The notes under the pieces were generated by a model. It searched no databases. It had not been told where the DNA came from and saw only the letters and a program-made list of their open reading frames with translations. Source: Ruminococcaceae bacterium AB4001 (GTDB lineage: Bacteria > Bacillota > Clostridia > Saccharofermentanales > Saccharofermentanaceae). From it: a DNA stretch of 47,870 nt. Below are positions 1-7,594 of the stretch, one piece after another. The position numbers were made by a program, and so were the translations under genes. The stretch is from assembly GCA_000621765.1 (NCBI GenBank), contig JHXJ01000026.1, positions 1 through 47,870 on the forward strand, in the 5' to 3' direction. Within the stretch, counting starts at the first letter, position 1, and every line of letters begins with the position of its first letter.

Positions 1-2
1 AA

Positions 3-245
3 GGCATTGAGGTAAAGACAGTACGAGAAAGCTACACGAGCGGAACGAGTTATCTTGACGGAGAAAAGCCTGACAAAGCTCACTATGACAAGACACGAAG
101 AATAGAGCGAGGATTATTTAAGAGCAACAGCGGGATCTTCATTAACGCAGACATAAATGCTGCATATCAGATGATGAAGCTGGGTGACACAAGAGCAATT
201 CCCATCAAGACAGAAGAACAGATAACCAAGATAAAAGCAGCCTGA
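3..245 (+). CDS. tnpB: TnpB-family RNA-guided nuclease (IS200/IS605 OrfB), C-terminal part, cut by window edge
   Basis: The open frame from the left edge to TGA at 243-245 gives 80 residues. They contain the run ESYTSGTSYLDGE, a RRIERGLF block and the signature INADINAAYQ. These match the end of TnpB/OrfB proteins of the IS200/IS605 and IS607 groups, where the Asp in NADxNxA is the third catalytic residue of the RuvC-like nuclease. The preceding zinc-ribbon and first RuvC motifs must lie left of the window, so intactness cannot be judged. TnpB cuts DNA guided by an RNA made from the element's right end and helps the transposon persist. The frame is open to a natural stop, so the visible part is not decayed. 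Confidence 0.88.
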   Translation, partial: GIEVKTVRESYTSGTSYLDGEKPDKAHYDKTRRIERGLFKSNSGIFINADINAAYQMMKLGDTRAIPIKTEEQITKIKAA

Positions 246-302
246 ATTATATCAGGTAGAGGCATCAGGCTAGTGCCCTTAAAGAGCCGATATGATATAT
301 TC
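246..302 (+). mobile_element. Right end of the TnpB-carrying element; candidate omega-RNA (reRNA) 3' scaffold
   Basis: Immediately after the TnpB stop lies a nested inverted repeat. TATATCA (248-254) pairs with TGATATA (293-299) and encloses a shorter hairpin, GGCA (261-264) with TGCC (274-277). TnpB guide RNAs are known to be transcribed from the 3' end of tnpB through the element's right end, with the guide taken from the flanking DNA. The true element boundary is not known; about position 300-302 is my estimate. If so, the guide would read the sequence from about 300 onward, just before the gene at 347. Confidence 0.4.
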
Positions 303-346
303 ATTTCGGAGATTTATAAATATCAGTCACGAATTGGTAAATAGCC

Positions 347-691
347 ATGATCGATTATGAAACAATAGCAAGAAACAATCACCGCAGCGGCATGAACTGC
401 GCAATGGCAGTATACGATGCGCTCGGAATGAGTAACCCTAATAAGACCACACCTCCGCGTCCGAGAGATAACGGCGGAGTCTGCGGCGCTGTTCTTGCAG
501 CAGAACAGGTCATCCGCGAGAACGGCGGAACCCAGGCTGACATCGATGAATTTGAAAGAAGGTTCATAGAGAAGCATAAGCATCTCAAGTGCATTGAGCT
601 CAGAGGATTCCTTACCGGAAAGTGCAACGACTACGTCGGTACTGCAGCGGCAATTACCGGAAACATGGGCATACTTTCTGACAGCGAATGA
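347..691 (+). CDS. C_GCAxxG_C_C family (redox-type, cysteine-rich) protein
   Basis: A 114-residue protein with the family's cysteine layout: MNCAMAVYDALG near the start, GGVCGAVLAAEQ at about residues 43-54, then HLKCIELRG and GKCNDY further on. C_GCAxxG_C_C proteins are small clostridial proteins thought to bind metal or take part in redox chemistry; no reaction is firmly assigned. The start ATG at 347 has no clear ribosome-binding site, and the TnpB element ends only about 45 bases upstream, so the insertion may have replaced the original leader and promoter. It is followed after 12 bases by a truncated hydrolase gene. A second family member is at 36524. Confidence 0.75.
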   Translation: MIDYETIARNNHRSGMNCAMAVYDALGMSNPNKTTPPRPRDNGGVCGAVLAAEQVIRENGGTQADIDEFERRFIEKHKHLKCIELRGFLTGKCNDYVGTAAAITGNMGILSDSE

Positions 692-703
692 ACGGCACAC
701 ACT

Positions 704-1012
704 ATGAGTAACAGAGATCAGCTCCAGGCAATCGGAGAGTTTGCAGAAGTAAAAGGCCATAAGATCCACGTATACAGGACAGGAGATCCGCATAAGCCGA
801 AACTTGTTTTCATGGCAGGCTCAAGTACGGTCGCTCCTGCATACGATTTCAAGATCCTTTATTCAAAACTCCAGAACGATTTCAGGATAATAGTTATTGA
901 AAAGTTCGGATACGGATATTCGGATATTTTCGAGAGCGAATGTGACGTTGATTCGCTTGTGGAAAATCAGAGAATGGCGCTTGAGAAGCTTGGCGAAAAA
1001 GGACCTTTTTAG
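704..1012 (+). pseudogene. Alpha/beta hydrolase, N-terminal fragment (truncated)
   Basis: The 102 residues match the first third of an alpha/beta hydrolase: a start strand (GHKIHVYRTG), the oxyanion-hole strand (LVFMAGSSTVAPAYDF) and the second strand with its turn (IIVIEKFGYGYSDI). The frame stops right after LGEKGPF, where such enzymes normally continue into the nucleophile elbow (GxSxG). The Ser, Asp and His of the catalytic triad are therefore all missing, and a family member is usually about 270-300 residues. Downstream DNA goes straight into the TetR promoter and shows no remainder, so a deletion rather than a single frameshift is likely. It has no convincing ribosome-binding site. Confidence 0.7.
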
Positions 1013-1033
1013 ACAGCATTTCCTGATAAGGTA

Positions 1034-1060
1034 TTGATTTTTCTTTTGCCGGCGTATAAT
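1034..1060 (+). promoter_or_regulatory. Promoter of the TetR operon
   Basis: A TTGATT -35-like hexamer (1034-1039) precedes a perfect TATAAT (1055-1060) with a shortish 15-base spacer. The -10 box runs into the 38-bp palindrome, so a bound repressor would block it. Confidence 0.5.
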
Positions 1061-1093
1061 ATAAACGTGTTTATATAAACGCGTTTATATTAT
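1056..1093. promoter_or_regulatory. 38-bp near-perfect palindromic operator for the adjacent TetR
   Basis: The stretch 1056-1093 reads almost the same on both strands; only one symmetric position pair breaks the symmetry. It contains two copies of a 14-bp unit, ATAAACGTGTTTAT (1061-1074) and the perfectly palindromic ATAAACGCGTTTAT (1075-1088). It overlaps the -10 box and ends a few bases before the ribosome-binding site of the TetR gene. This is the usual arrangement for TetR autoregulation, with room for two dimers side by side. Confidence 0.75.
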
Positions 1094-1105
1094 GAGGTGG
1101 ACCAG

Positions 1106-1708
1106 ATGGCACGGAAAGCAACTATATCAAGGGAAGTTATCCTTGAAGCAGCACTTAAGATGCTGATCAGGGACGGGTATTCTTCCGTAAATGTTAAGAC
1201 ACTGGCAGCTGAGATAGGGTGTTCCACACAGCCGGTTGTCTGGCATTTCGAGAATATGGACGGATTAAGAAAGGCTCTTTCTGAATACGCGATGATGTAT
1301 GCGGCGAAGAAGGCTGCTTCATCAGGCAGTGACAGGATGGAGGGCTTTGAATCCTTAGGCAGGGCATACGTGAAAATGGCCTTTAAGGAGCCGAACCTTT
1401 TTAAGTTCCTTTATCTCGGCGAGAATCCCCTCGGAAAACCATACAGCCTGAACGATGTCGGAAGCAAAAAGAACAAGGAGATGATCTCCGCGATCTCAGA
1501 GCAGACGGGCCTTGGCGAAGAGCAGGTAATCCGCTTCGTCAGGAATACGCTCATATACTCTCACGGCATCGCGACGATGATCGCAACCGGCGTCTTAAAG
1601 GGCACTGAAAAAGAAATGATGAAGATGATAAACGATGCGGCAGATGCATTCATTCTCAATGAAGGAACAAATACCGCGAAGACAGGGAAGAAGGGTAAAA
1701 AGAAATGA
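1106..1708 (+). CDS. TetR/AcrR family transcriptional regulator
   Basis: About 200 residues. The N-terminal 50 form the TetR helix-turn-helix: a helix with SREVILEAALKMLIRDGYSS, then VKTLAAEIGCSTQPVVWHFENMDGL, where family members have the recognition helix followed by Y/W-x-H-F. The C-terminal ligand domain is not recognisable further, and the protein ends in a lysine-rich tail. I take ATG 1106 as start because GAGGTGG (1095-1101) lies at proper distance; a GTG at 1097 in the same frame overlaps that site. The stop overlaps the next start (ATGA), so the membrane protein behind it is probably co-translated and the likely regulated target. It probably represses its own promoter through the palindrome at 1056-1093. 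Confidence 0.88.
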   Translation: MARKATISREVILEAALKMLIRDGYSSVNVKTLAAEIGCSTQPVVWHFENMDGLRKALSEYAMMYAAKKAASSGSDRMEGFESLGRAYVKMAFKEPNLFKFLYLGENPLGKPYSLNDVGSKKNKEMISAISEQTGLGEEQVIRFVRNTLIYSHGIATMIATGVLKGTEKEMMKMINDAADAFILNEGTNTAKTGKKGKKK

Positions 1709-2079
1709 TATCGATAATCGGAGCGGTCTTAATGCTTATAGTCGCCGTCCTGGAAGTGCTTCTGATAATAGGACTTCCCTTAGGCGAATTTACCATGGGC
1801 GGAAAACATAAGGTGCTGCCTCCCATGTACAGATGCTTTGCGGCTTCGTCGATCCTCGCGCAGCTCTTTGGCGCTGCCATGATACTCCAGGGCGGCGGGC
1901 ACATGAACATGTGGTTCGCACCTAATGTGATAAAGATCATATGCTTTGTTTTCGCTGTATTTTTCGCAGTCAACACAATAATGAACCTCTTCTCGTTCAG
2001 CAAGAAAGAGAAGTATGTCATGACTCCGCTCGCAGCGATAGAAGCTGTATGCTTTGCGGTTACGGCGTTCGGGATGTAG
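1705..2079 (+). CDS. Small four-helix membrane protein in TetR operon
   Basis: A 124-residue, very hydrophobic protein with about four predicted membrane helices (roughly residues 3-25, 45-63, 70-92 and 103-123) and short charged loops (GGKHK, SKKEK). No family motif is recognised. Its ATG overlaps the TGA of the TetR gene by four bases, a sign of translational coupling, so the pair probably forms a self-contained regulator-plus-membrane-protein module. Whether it exports or senses a compound cannot be told from the sequence. Confidence 0.7.
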   Translation: MISIIGAVLMLIVAVLEVLLIIGLPLGEFTMGGKHKVLPPMYRCFAASSILAQLFGAAMILQGGGHMNMWFAPNVIKIICFVFAVFFAVNTIMNLFSFSKKEKYVMTPLAAIEAVCFAVTAFGM

Positions 2080-2172
2080 GCGAGAATACCCCAAAAAGCT
2101 TTATTCTGCAGTTCTCTAATTGTTAAACACGCACACTTCATTCCTCAAATATTGCTGATAAAATATTGCATT

Positions 2173-2188
2173 GGGGGCCTCCAAGCCC
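2173..2188 (+). other. GC-rich hairpin in the leader of the CPBP gene
   Basis: GGGGC and GCCCC arms around a six-base loop lie about 35 bases before the start at 2221, with no T-run behind it. It may be a structured leader; as a terminator it is weak. Confidence 0.3.
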
Positions 2189-2220
2189 CGTATGCTTTAT
2201 GGAAAGAATGGTAAATAGAA

Positions 2221-3156
2221 ATGGCTAAAGAACTGTCAACACAGGCAAAGTGGAAGCCGTGGAAGGGTGTGCTCCTTTTCGTTATCACGGTCGCATGGAT
2301 CATTGCAGGTAGTATCGCATCCGCATTTCTCGGAAATGTCGCAGTGCTTCTCATGCAGTTGGGGTTACTGGGAATTGCTATCCTTGCATGTGTTATCAAC
2401 AAGACTCCTTTAAAGGAAGTCTTTCCGCTTAAGAAAATAACGGTAAGGGATTTCTTCGGAACGATTCTGATGTGGGCCGGTGCACTTCCGCTGGGTCTCA
2501 TGAGCGCTTTAGCAGTAGGCATGTTAATGCCTGAGACTTTTACACAGGTTGTTTCAGGTGTCAACGAAGTTGCACAGAGCGCTGTTGTTCTCGGATTCAT
2601 CATTACCGTCATCTGCCCGCCTATCTGCGAAGAGGCGATCATGAGAGGCGCGATCCTGAGTAACTTCCGTGGAATCAAGAAGGACTGGGTCATCGTACTT
2701 ATCATAGGCATTATGTTCGGTATTCTCCACATGGATGCCGTAAGACTCATAAACACTTCAATTCTCGGAGCCTGCATGGCTTACCTCATGGTAAAGCGCA
2801 ATAACTTCATCCTTCCGATGATGTTCCACTTCATTAACAATTTTACGACGATAGGACTCAGCTTAATATCTTCTATGGCACCGGCAACTGAAACGGTTGA
2901 GAATGCGCCTTCAACTGATATTGGCCAGGCTCTTGATGCAACTGTTCTTGCGCTCCCCGCGATGATGATACTGTTCTGCCTCTGCCCGATGTTACTCACG
3001 ATCGGCGCACACCTTATCAAGCGTCAGAAGGAAATCTCAGAAGGCAGCGAAAAGTCCGGCATGAAGCTCGGCGCAAAGATCGGCCTTGCTGCTATCCCAT
3101 GTGCGATTCTGCTCATCGTCGGAATCATCCTTTTCGTTATGACAGAAAATGGCTGA
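2221..3156 (+). CDS. CPBP family intramembrane metalloprotease (CAAX protease/Abi-like)
   Basis: A 311-residue polytopic protein with about eight membrane helices and the three CPBP motifs: EEAIMRG at residues 137-143 (the Glu pair), FGILHMD ending at 172 with His170, and MMFHFINN at 200-207 with His203. These residues are the predicted zinc-binding and catalytic set of the Rce1/CPBP family, which cleaves peptides inside the membrane. In Gram-positive bacteria such proteins are linked to bacteriocin self-immunity or peptide processing; nothing nearby shows a bacteriocin precursor. The C-terminal 100 residues add helices beyond the core and a basic stretch. The ribosome-binding site is weak. 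Confidence 0.88.
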   Translation: MAKELSTQAKWKPWKGVLLFVITVAWIIAGSIASAFLGNVAVLLMQLGLLGIAILACVINKTPLKEVFPLKKITVRDFFGTILMWAGALPLGLMSALAVGMLMPETFTQVVSGVNEVAQSAVVLGFIITVICPPICEEAIMRGAILSNFRGIKKDWVIVLIIGIMFGILHMDAVRLINTSILGACMAYLMVKRNNFILPMMFHFINNFTTIGLSLISSMAPATETVENAPSTDIGQALDATVLALPAMMILFCLCPMLLTIGAHLIKRQKEISEGSEKSGMKLGAKIGLAAIPCAILLIVGIILFVMTENG

Positions 3157-3247
3157 TCAGTAGAAACGCATACATTTCATTCGAAAAGACAACACCGCGT
3201 ACCCGATGCAAACATCGTGTTTTCCCGCATGCCACCACTCCTGATGA

Positions 3248-3277
3248 TATAATAAAACAGGAATTTGGATTAGGGGG
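3248..3277 (+). promoter_or_regulatory. Promoter -10 and ribosome-binding site for the zinc-ribbon gene
   Basis: TATAAT lies at 3248-3253 in the context TGATATAATA. A strong AGGGGG ribosome-binding site (3272-3277) follows, eight bases before ATG 3286. No good -35 box is seen. The TGATATAAT form recurs before several genes in this window. Confidence 0.6.
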
Positions 3278-3285
3278 TAGTTTCA

Positions 3286-4557
3286 ATGGGATACAACATT
3301 TTCAGGAACATCCAGTTAAAGGACAGCTTTAAGCTGAAGCTTAAGTCTTTTATTGAGACTCTCGGGTCAGCGATTAAGTACGGACAGAAGATTCCGTTTG
3401 CGGATAACGATATCAGCTATGCATTGCAGCTCAAGCACCAGCGCATCGCGGGCAAGGGTCTTGAGATCAACTATGAACTCTATGACAGGGATAACAAAGC
3501 CGGTGTTCACGTTTGTGCGGAATGGAAGGACACCCGTTACGAGAGCTATGTCTGCAGTGAGCAGTATGGCGTAAAGAGACAGATAAACAGAGACGGAAAG
3601 AAACTGTATTCGGACAAGAAGAAAAACTACATGTATACGACAATAACCGATGTCATGTCAGGTGTTCATCCTGATAACGAGGTTATCTCCTGTCCGAACT
3701 GCGGCAATGTAAGCACGATCGCACAGATCCAGAGCGGCTGTCCTTTTTGCGGAACCATGTACAAGATGGACGATCTTTTCCCTAAGGTCACGGGTTACCA
3801 TTTCATTGAAGATGTAGGCGTTGCCGGAAATGAGCATAAGGCAGGAATGGCGCTGTCCGTCATAATCACTGCTGCTGCGATGGTTTCACTTTTGTTTCTG
3901 GGAACACTGCTCAGGGGCGAACCCATCGATGTGGAGACTGTCCTCGCTTCTTTCATCATGCTTCCTTTAGGCCTTTTCGTCGGCTACATAGGTTACGGAT
4001 CCTTCCTCCTGATAAGGCTCATCGTTGTCGGTTCAAGACAGTCTGCGGGCAAGTGGGGAACGATAGGTTCCAGGAAGAACTTTGAGGCGAAGATGAGAGA
4101 GTTCTCACCGGATTTCTCTTTCGAGTATTTCACGAGCAAAGCCATCTCACTCATCAAGACTGCGGTCTATGCGCCTGATGCGCAACAACTGCTGTTCTAC
4201 AGGGGCGGTCCTTTGGATCCGAGGTTCAAGGACGTAATAGACATGAACTACGGCGGCGCGATCGGGCTGTCTGATTTCAGGCAGGAAAACGGTAAAGTCA
4301 TCATCACGACGGATGCCTTTTTCGATGTTCTCTATGCTAATGGTGACGTGATCACCAACAGGCGCGAGAGGTATAAGGCAGTATTCCAGAGAAGGACTGA
4401 TATCCCCGTCGATATGGGTTTCTCGATGACGAAGATACAGTGTCCTACATGCGGCAGCAGTTACAATGCCGTACAGAACAGGCTCTGTCCGTTCTGCGGA
4501 AACGCATACAACATCGAGTCACAGGACTGGATCCTTACCGAACTGTCATATCAGTAA
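3286..4557 (+). CDS. Membrane protein with two zinc ribbons and a Tim44-like middle domain
   Basis: 423 residues. An N-terminal soluble part is followed by a first zinc ribbon (CPNCG at 136-140, CPFCG at 152-156), two membrane helices (about 185-207 and 220-250), then a helical region (NFEAKMREF through VIDMNYGG) that resembles Tim44-like domains. A second ribbon ends the protein (Cys386, 389, 401, 404). Both ribbons are CxxC pairs suited to one zinc each. The Tim44-like reading is weak. Its function is unknown. It has its own promoter and converges with the lipoprotein gene at 4575, the two stop codons being only 17 bases apart. Confidence 0.65.
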   Translation: MGYNIFRNIQLKDSFKLKLKSFIETLGSAIKYGQKIPFADNDISYALQLKHQRIAGKGLEINYELYDRDNKAGVHVCAEWKDTRYESYVCSEQYGVKRQINRDGKKLYSDKKKNYMYTTITDVMSGVHPDNEVISCPNCGNVSTIAQIQSGCPFCGTMYKMDDLFPKVTGYHFIEDVGVAGNEHKAGMALSVIITAAAMVSLLFLGTLLRGEPIDVETVLASFIMLPLGLFVGYIGYGSFLLIRLIVVGSRQSAGKWGTIGSRKNFEAKMREFSPDFSFEYFTSKAISLIKTAVYAPDAQQLLFYRGGPLDPRFKDVIDMNYGGAIGLSDFRQENGKVIITTDAFFDVLYANGDVITNRRERYKAVFQRRTDIPVDMGFSMTKIQCPTCGSSYNAVQNRLCPFCGNAYNIESQDWILTELSYQ

Positions 4558-4577
4558 CTTACCGATACCGGCAGTTA
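4555..4577. terminator. Weak stem between convergent genes
   Basis: TAACT (4555-4559) pairs with AGTTA (4573-4577), so the stem includes the stop codons of both converging genes. It is short and has no good T-run, so a true terminator here is doubtful. Confidence 0.25.
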
Positions 4578-6950
4578 TTTCCTCTCGTCCAAAACCTTCT
4601 GCGCCCTGTCGTTGATTGTGTTTGCGACATCTTCAAATGACTTCTGGTCTTCGAAGTAGGCGGGGATCTCCTCGTAGATGATAAGCGAGATGCTGTGATA
4701 TACGATCCCGGATGTTGAAGCTTTTGAGATCTGTTCGATATATCTGTCCGCAAGAGCGGGATCGAGGATCTCTCCGACGGAAGCGTATTTTCTGTCGGCA
4801 TATCTTTCCGCCATCTCGTTATTGGATTCGATCTCGTTGAGGGCAAGATCTTTGGCGCATTTTCTGTTCATAGGGATGCAAGTGCCAAGCGTGCTCTGGA
4901 TCTCATCCGAGAGAAGAATGCCTAAGAATTCCTTGCATGCGTCAGTGTTTGAACTGTGTGCTGAGACCGATACGGAGAGGTCGGGAACGATCGTTGCCGT
5001 CCTGCCGTCAGAAGAGGGATAGCCGCAGATCGCAATGTCGCCTTTATGATTCTGCGCAAAGGTCTCATACTCATAAAACCCGTATACCCTTACAGGCTGG
5101 ACGGGCATGGATTCCTGAGCTCTTATGAGGTCTTCGAATTCCGCGTCGATGTCCTTGCCTTCGAAATACCCTTTGACAGGAAGCGTCTTGCAATAGTCAA
5201 GGATCGCCCTGAAAGCATCGTTGTTCAGATCTGCTTTCCCGTCCTTTATAAAAAGCTCATTTGAGTATGCGAAAAGCCTTGCGGCGATCTCGGTCCTCGA
5301 ATAGTAAAGCTGGTGGTCGTATACGGGATCCTGGCCGTTACAGACTGTCTTTACCATCGATAAGTACTCATCGAAAGTCAGGCCGTTTCTGCCGCCGAAG
5401 CAGTCGCTTGAAGCGATCAGGCCTTCGACGCTGAAGCCTATCGGGAACTGGTAAAGTCCGCCGTTGAACCTTGATGCGTTTATCGCATTCATGAAGTAGG
5501 AAGATTCATCTATGCCGCTTTCTTTTTCGAGATAATCAGTGAGGTCTAAGAAATAGTCGCTCTTGGAGAGCTGCTCGTTGGCTCCGTTCGATATTATGAT
5601 GTCAGGTCCTTTGCCGGACATAATGTCCATCGCAAGACGGTCTGATACCAGTGCGTAGGAGCGGTGAGTGTTGAGTGCGCTCGCTTCGGCACTGTCAGCA
5701 TTGGAATAGTCGATATCTCCGTTCGCTTTATAACGGCTGTCGAAAAGAATAAACGACGAACTGCTTTCCGAATTAAAGCGCATTATCGCTTTTGAAATGC
5801 TGTAATCAAGGTCCTCTGTCGAAGCGACAGTCAGGATCTCTTTGCCGGCTGCAGGGTAATCAGAAGTTACCGTAAAGGAACATACTGAATACCGGATATC
5901 GAGCGTGGTTACGTCGGAGCGGGAACTGCTGAAGATCAGTTTGCTGTCATCTGCGTATTTCAGTTCGGAATTATTGACGAGAAATCTGTTGCAGTTGGAG
6001 CAGTTGAACGACAGAGTCATCTTGCAGGTGCTGCTGTCAGTATCGATAAGATAAACGCCGCCATCTGTTACAGTAACGAGCTTTCCGTCGCAGTAAGTCA
6101 GATTGCGTAGCGGGACATTGATGTATTCCATCTCATCCAGAGCGCTGATGTTTCCTGTCTCAAAATCTATAAGGCAGTATCTTATCTGCCCGAAATACAT
6201 GTTGGACGATGTGCCGCCCCATACGACAGCCTTGTTGTTTCCGGCGCCCATGATTCCTTCAGGATAACGGATGCTGTAATCCCTCGTTAACTGATCTAAG
6301 GATACTTTTTTCTTCGATGCTCCGGCGGATATATCAATAAGTTCCGCAGAAGAAGTATCGGATATCTTAAGGACTGCGAGATCATTACCTGAAAATGCAA
6401 ATGTCTTGAATGAATCGTCAGCCCCTGTGACGCCTGAAATATCTATCTTATCGTCAGGTGATACGCTGCCTGTATTCTCATCAACAGGGTAGAGGTAATC
6501 GCTCTGTCTGGAGAAATCAAAAGCCGTGAGATAGAGCCTGTTTCCGGAGATCATACGGTTAAGGCTGATGTTATCTCCGAATTCGTTCCTGATAACGAAA
6601 TCACTCGTTTCTTTGTTGTTCTCGTCGAACGACATTATGTGATAGACAGGAAGATCCGGTTCCGTCTCGCTTACAAAGAGCCACATACGGCCGTTGAACC
6701 ATGTGATATCAGAGACGAAGTAACCGCCGATCTTATCTTTCAGGTAGTCGAAGATCGCCGAATCCTCTTTATAGTCGTACCAGGACAATCCTTCCGGAAG
6801 CGTATCCGGCATCTTGCCGCTTAAGACAAGTCCTGATTCATCCACAATCTCTTCTTTACCTTTTTTGAAACTGCATCCCGTTATGCAATAAGATGCCAAA
6901 AGAGCAGCCGACAAAACAGCTGCCCCGATCTTTTTGATAGGCCATTTCAT
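4575..6950 (-). CDS. Lipoprotein with propeller-like N-terminal half and extracellular solute-binding C-terminal half (paralogue 1 of 3)
   Basis: 791 residues with a lipoprotein signal ending CITGC (Cys26). Residues about 30-390 are beta-rich, with repeated short strands that suggest a propeller. Residues about 400-790 resemble family-1 extracellular solute-binding proteins: a GKGPDIIISN stretch, YQFPIGFSVEGL, SSDGRTATIVPDLSVSVSA, and an end motif of type AYFEDQKSFEDVANTIND. Such proteins bind a sugar or peptide outside the membrane and hand it to an ABC permease, but no permease gene is near. The paralogues at 21167 and 33962 share the same order of motifs. The ribosome-binding site AGGGGA lies eight bases before the start. 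Ligand unknown. Confidence 0.78.
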   Translation of the reverse strand: MKWPIKKIGAAVLSAALLASYCITGCSFKKGKEEIVDESGLVLSGKMPDTLPEGLSWYDYKEDSAIFDYLKDKIGGYFVSDITWFNGRMWLFVSETEPDLPVYHIMSFDENNKETSDFVIRNEFGDNISLNRMISGNRLYLTAFDFSRQSDYLYPVDENTGSVSPDDKIDISGVTGADDSFKTFAFSGNDLAVLKISDTSSAELIDISAGASKKKVSLDQLTRDYSIRYPEGIMGAGNNKAVVWGGTSSNMYFGQIRYCLIDFETGNISALDEMEYINVPLRNLTYCDGKLVTVTDGGVYLIDTDSSTCKMTLSFNCSNCNRFLVNNSELKYADDSKLIFSSSRSDVTTLDIRYSVCSFTVTSDYPAAGKEILTVASTEDLDYSISKAIMRFNSESSSSFILFDSRYKANGDIDYSNADSAEASALNTHRSYALVSDRLAMDIMSGKGPDIIISNGANEQLSKSDYFLDLTDYLEKESGIDESSYFMNAINASRFNGGLYQFPIGFSVEGLIASSDCFGGRNGLTFDEYLSMVKTVCNGQDPVYDHQLYYSRTEIAARLFAYSNELFIKDGKADLNNDAFRAILDYCKTLPVKGYFEGKDIDAEFEDLIRAQESMPVQPVRVYGFYEYETFAQNHKGDIAICGYPSSDGRTATIVPDLSVSVSAHSSNTDACKEFLGILLSDEIQSTLGTCIPMNRKCAKDLALNEIESNNEMAERYADRKYASVGEILDPALADRYIEQISKASTSGIVYHSISLIIYEEIPAYFEDQKSFEDVANTINDRAQKVLDERK

Positions 6951-7064
6951 ATTGTTATTCCCCTAAAACAAACATATTAAGATTTCGATTTTCCTATTAT
7001 CAAACCCAGCACTATTTAACTCTTGCTGCCTGTTTTCTTCAAGCGCGAAAATGAGGCAAACTGA

Positions 7065-7089
7065 TATAATTAGTTCAGTCACAGGGGGA
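7065..7089 (+). promoter_or_regulatory. Promoter -10 and ribosome-binding site of the GNAT gene
   Basis: TATAAT at 7065-7070, again as TGATATAAT, is followed by AGGGGGA (7083-7089), about 11 bases before ATG 7101. Confidence 0.6.
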
Positions 7090-7100
7090 ACAAGCGGAAT

Positions 7101-7538
7101 ATGGTTTTGGCATATGAGATGGAGTACAGGCATCCGGTAGATGAGAGATCAACAGTAGAGCTGGTCCCGTATACTCATGAATTTAAAGATCAGTATAAGG
7201 CCTTATATAACGGGTGCTACCACGAGATGCGTGAAGCACTCAACATCAGGCCTTTTGATTTCATTCAGGATGATTCTTTCTTTGATTCCGGGATGGATAA
7301 AGTATATCTGCTGATTAAGGATAATGAGATCATCGGAAGCGTTGCCCTTAAAGATGGCGAGATAGACGATCTGATAGTGGATCGGAAATATCAGGGACAG
7401 GGTTACGGAAAGCAGATCCTTTTGTGGGCATTAGAACACATGGATTCGGAGAAGATAATCCTGCACGTGGCTGACTGGAATAAAAGGGCGATCAGGCTTT
7501 ATGAGAAGACCGGTTTTGAGATCACCGGCAGGGCATAA
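7101..7538 (+). CDS. GNAT family N-acetyltransferase
   Basis: 145 residues, the usual size for a single GNAT domain. Motif A is clear: IDDLIVDRKYQGQGYGKQIL at residues 88-107 contains the acetyl-CoA pyrophosphate-binding QGQGYG loop. The C-terminal NKRAIRLYEKTGFE at 127-140 is the typical motif B that closes the fold. It would transfer an acetyl group from acetyl-CoA to an amine. The substrate cannot be inferred; the N-terminal 60 residues are not diagnostic. It stands alone with its own promoter, 56 bases before an Ntn hydrolase gene. Confidence 0.88.
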   Translation: MVLAYEMEYRHPVDERSTVELVPYTHEFKDQYKALYNGCYHEMREALNIRPFDFIQDDSFFDSGMDKVYLLIKDNEIIGSVALKDGEIDDLIVDRKYQGQGYGKQILLWALEHMDSEKIILHVADWNKRAIRLYEKTGFEITGRA

Positions 7539-7594
7539 GCCGTTATCGTATATGTTATAATCATCACTGATTATTTTGTGTTTTTGGGGATAAT

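Noticed and set aside
246..346. Small open frames in the right-end sequence
   Set aside because: None has a ribosome-binding site; the hairpins explain the structure better.
1092..1105. ATG at 1092 and GTG at 1097 as TetR starts
   Set aside because: ATG 1092 is out of frame; GTG 1097 overlaps the ribosome-binding site used by ATG 1106.
2145..2777. Long open frame on the minus strand
   Set aside because: It is a shadow of the CPBP gene, which has all three family motifs.
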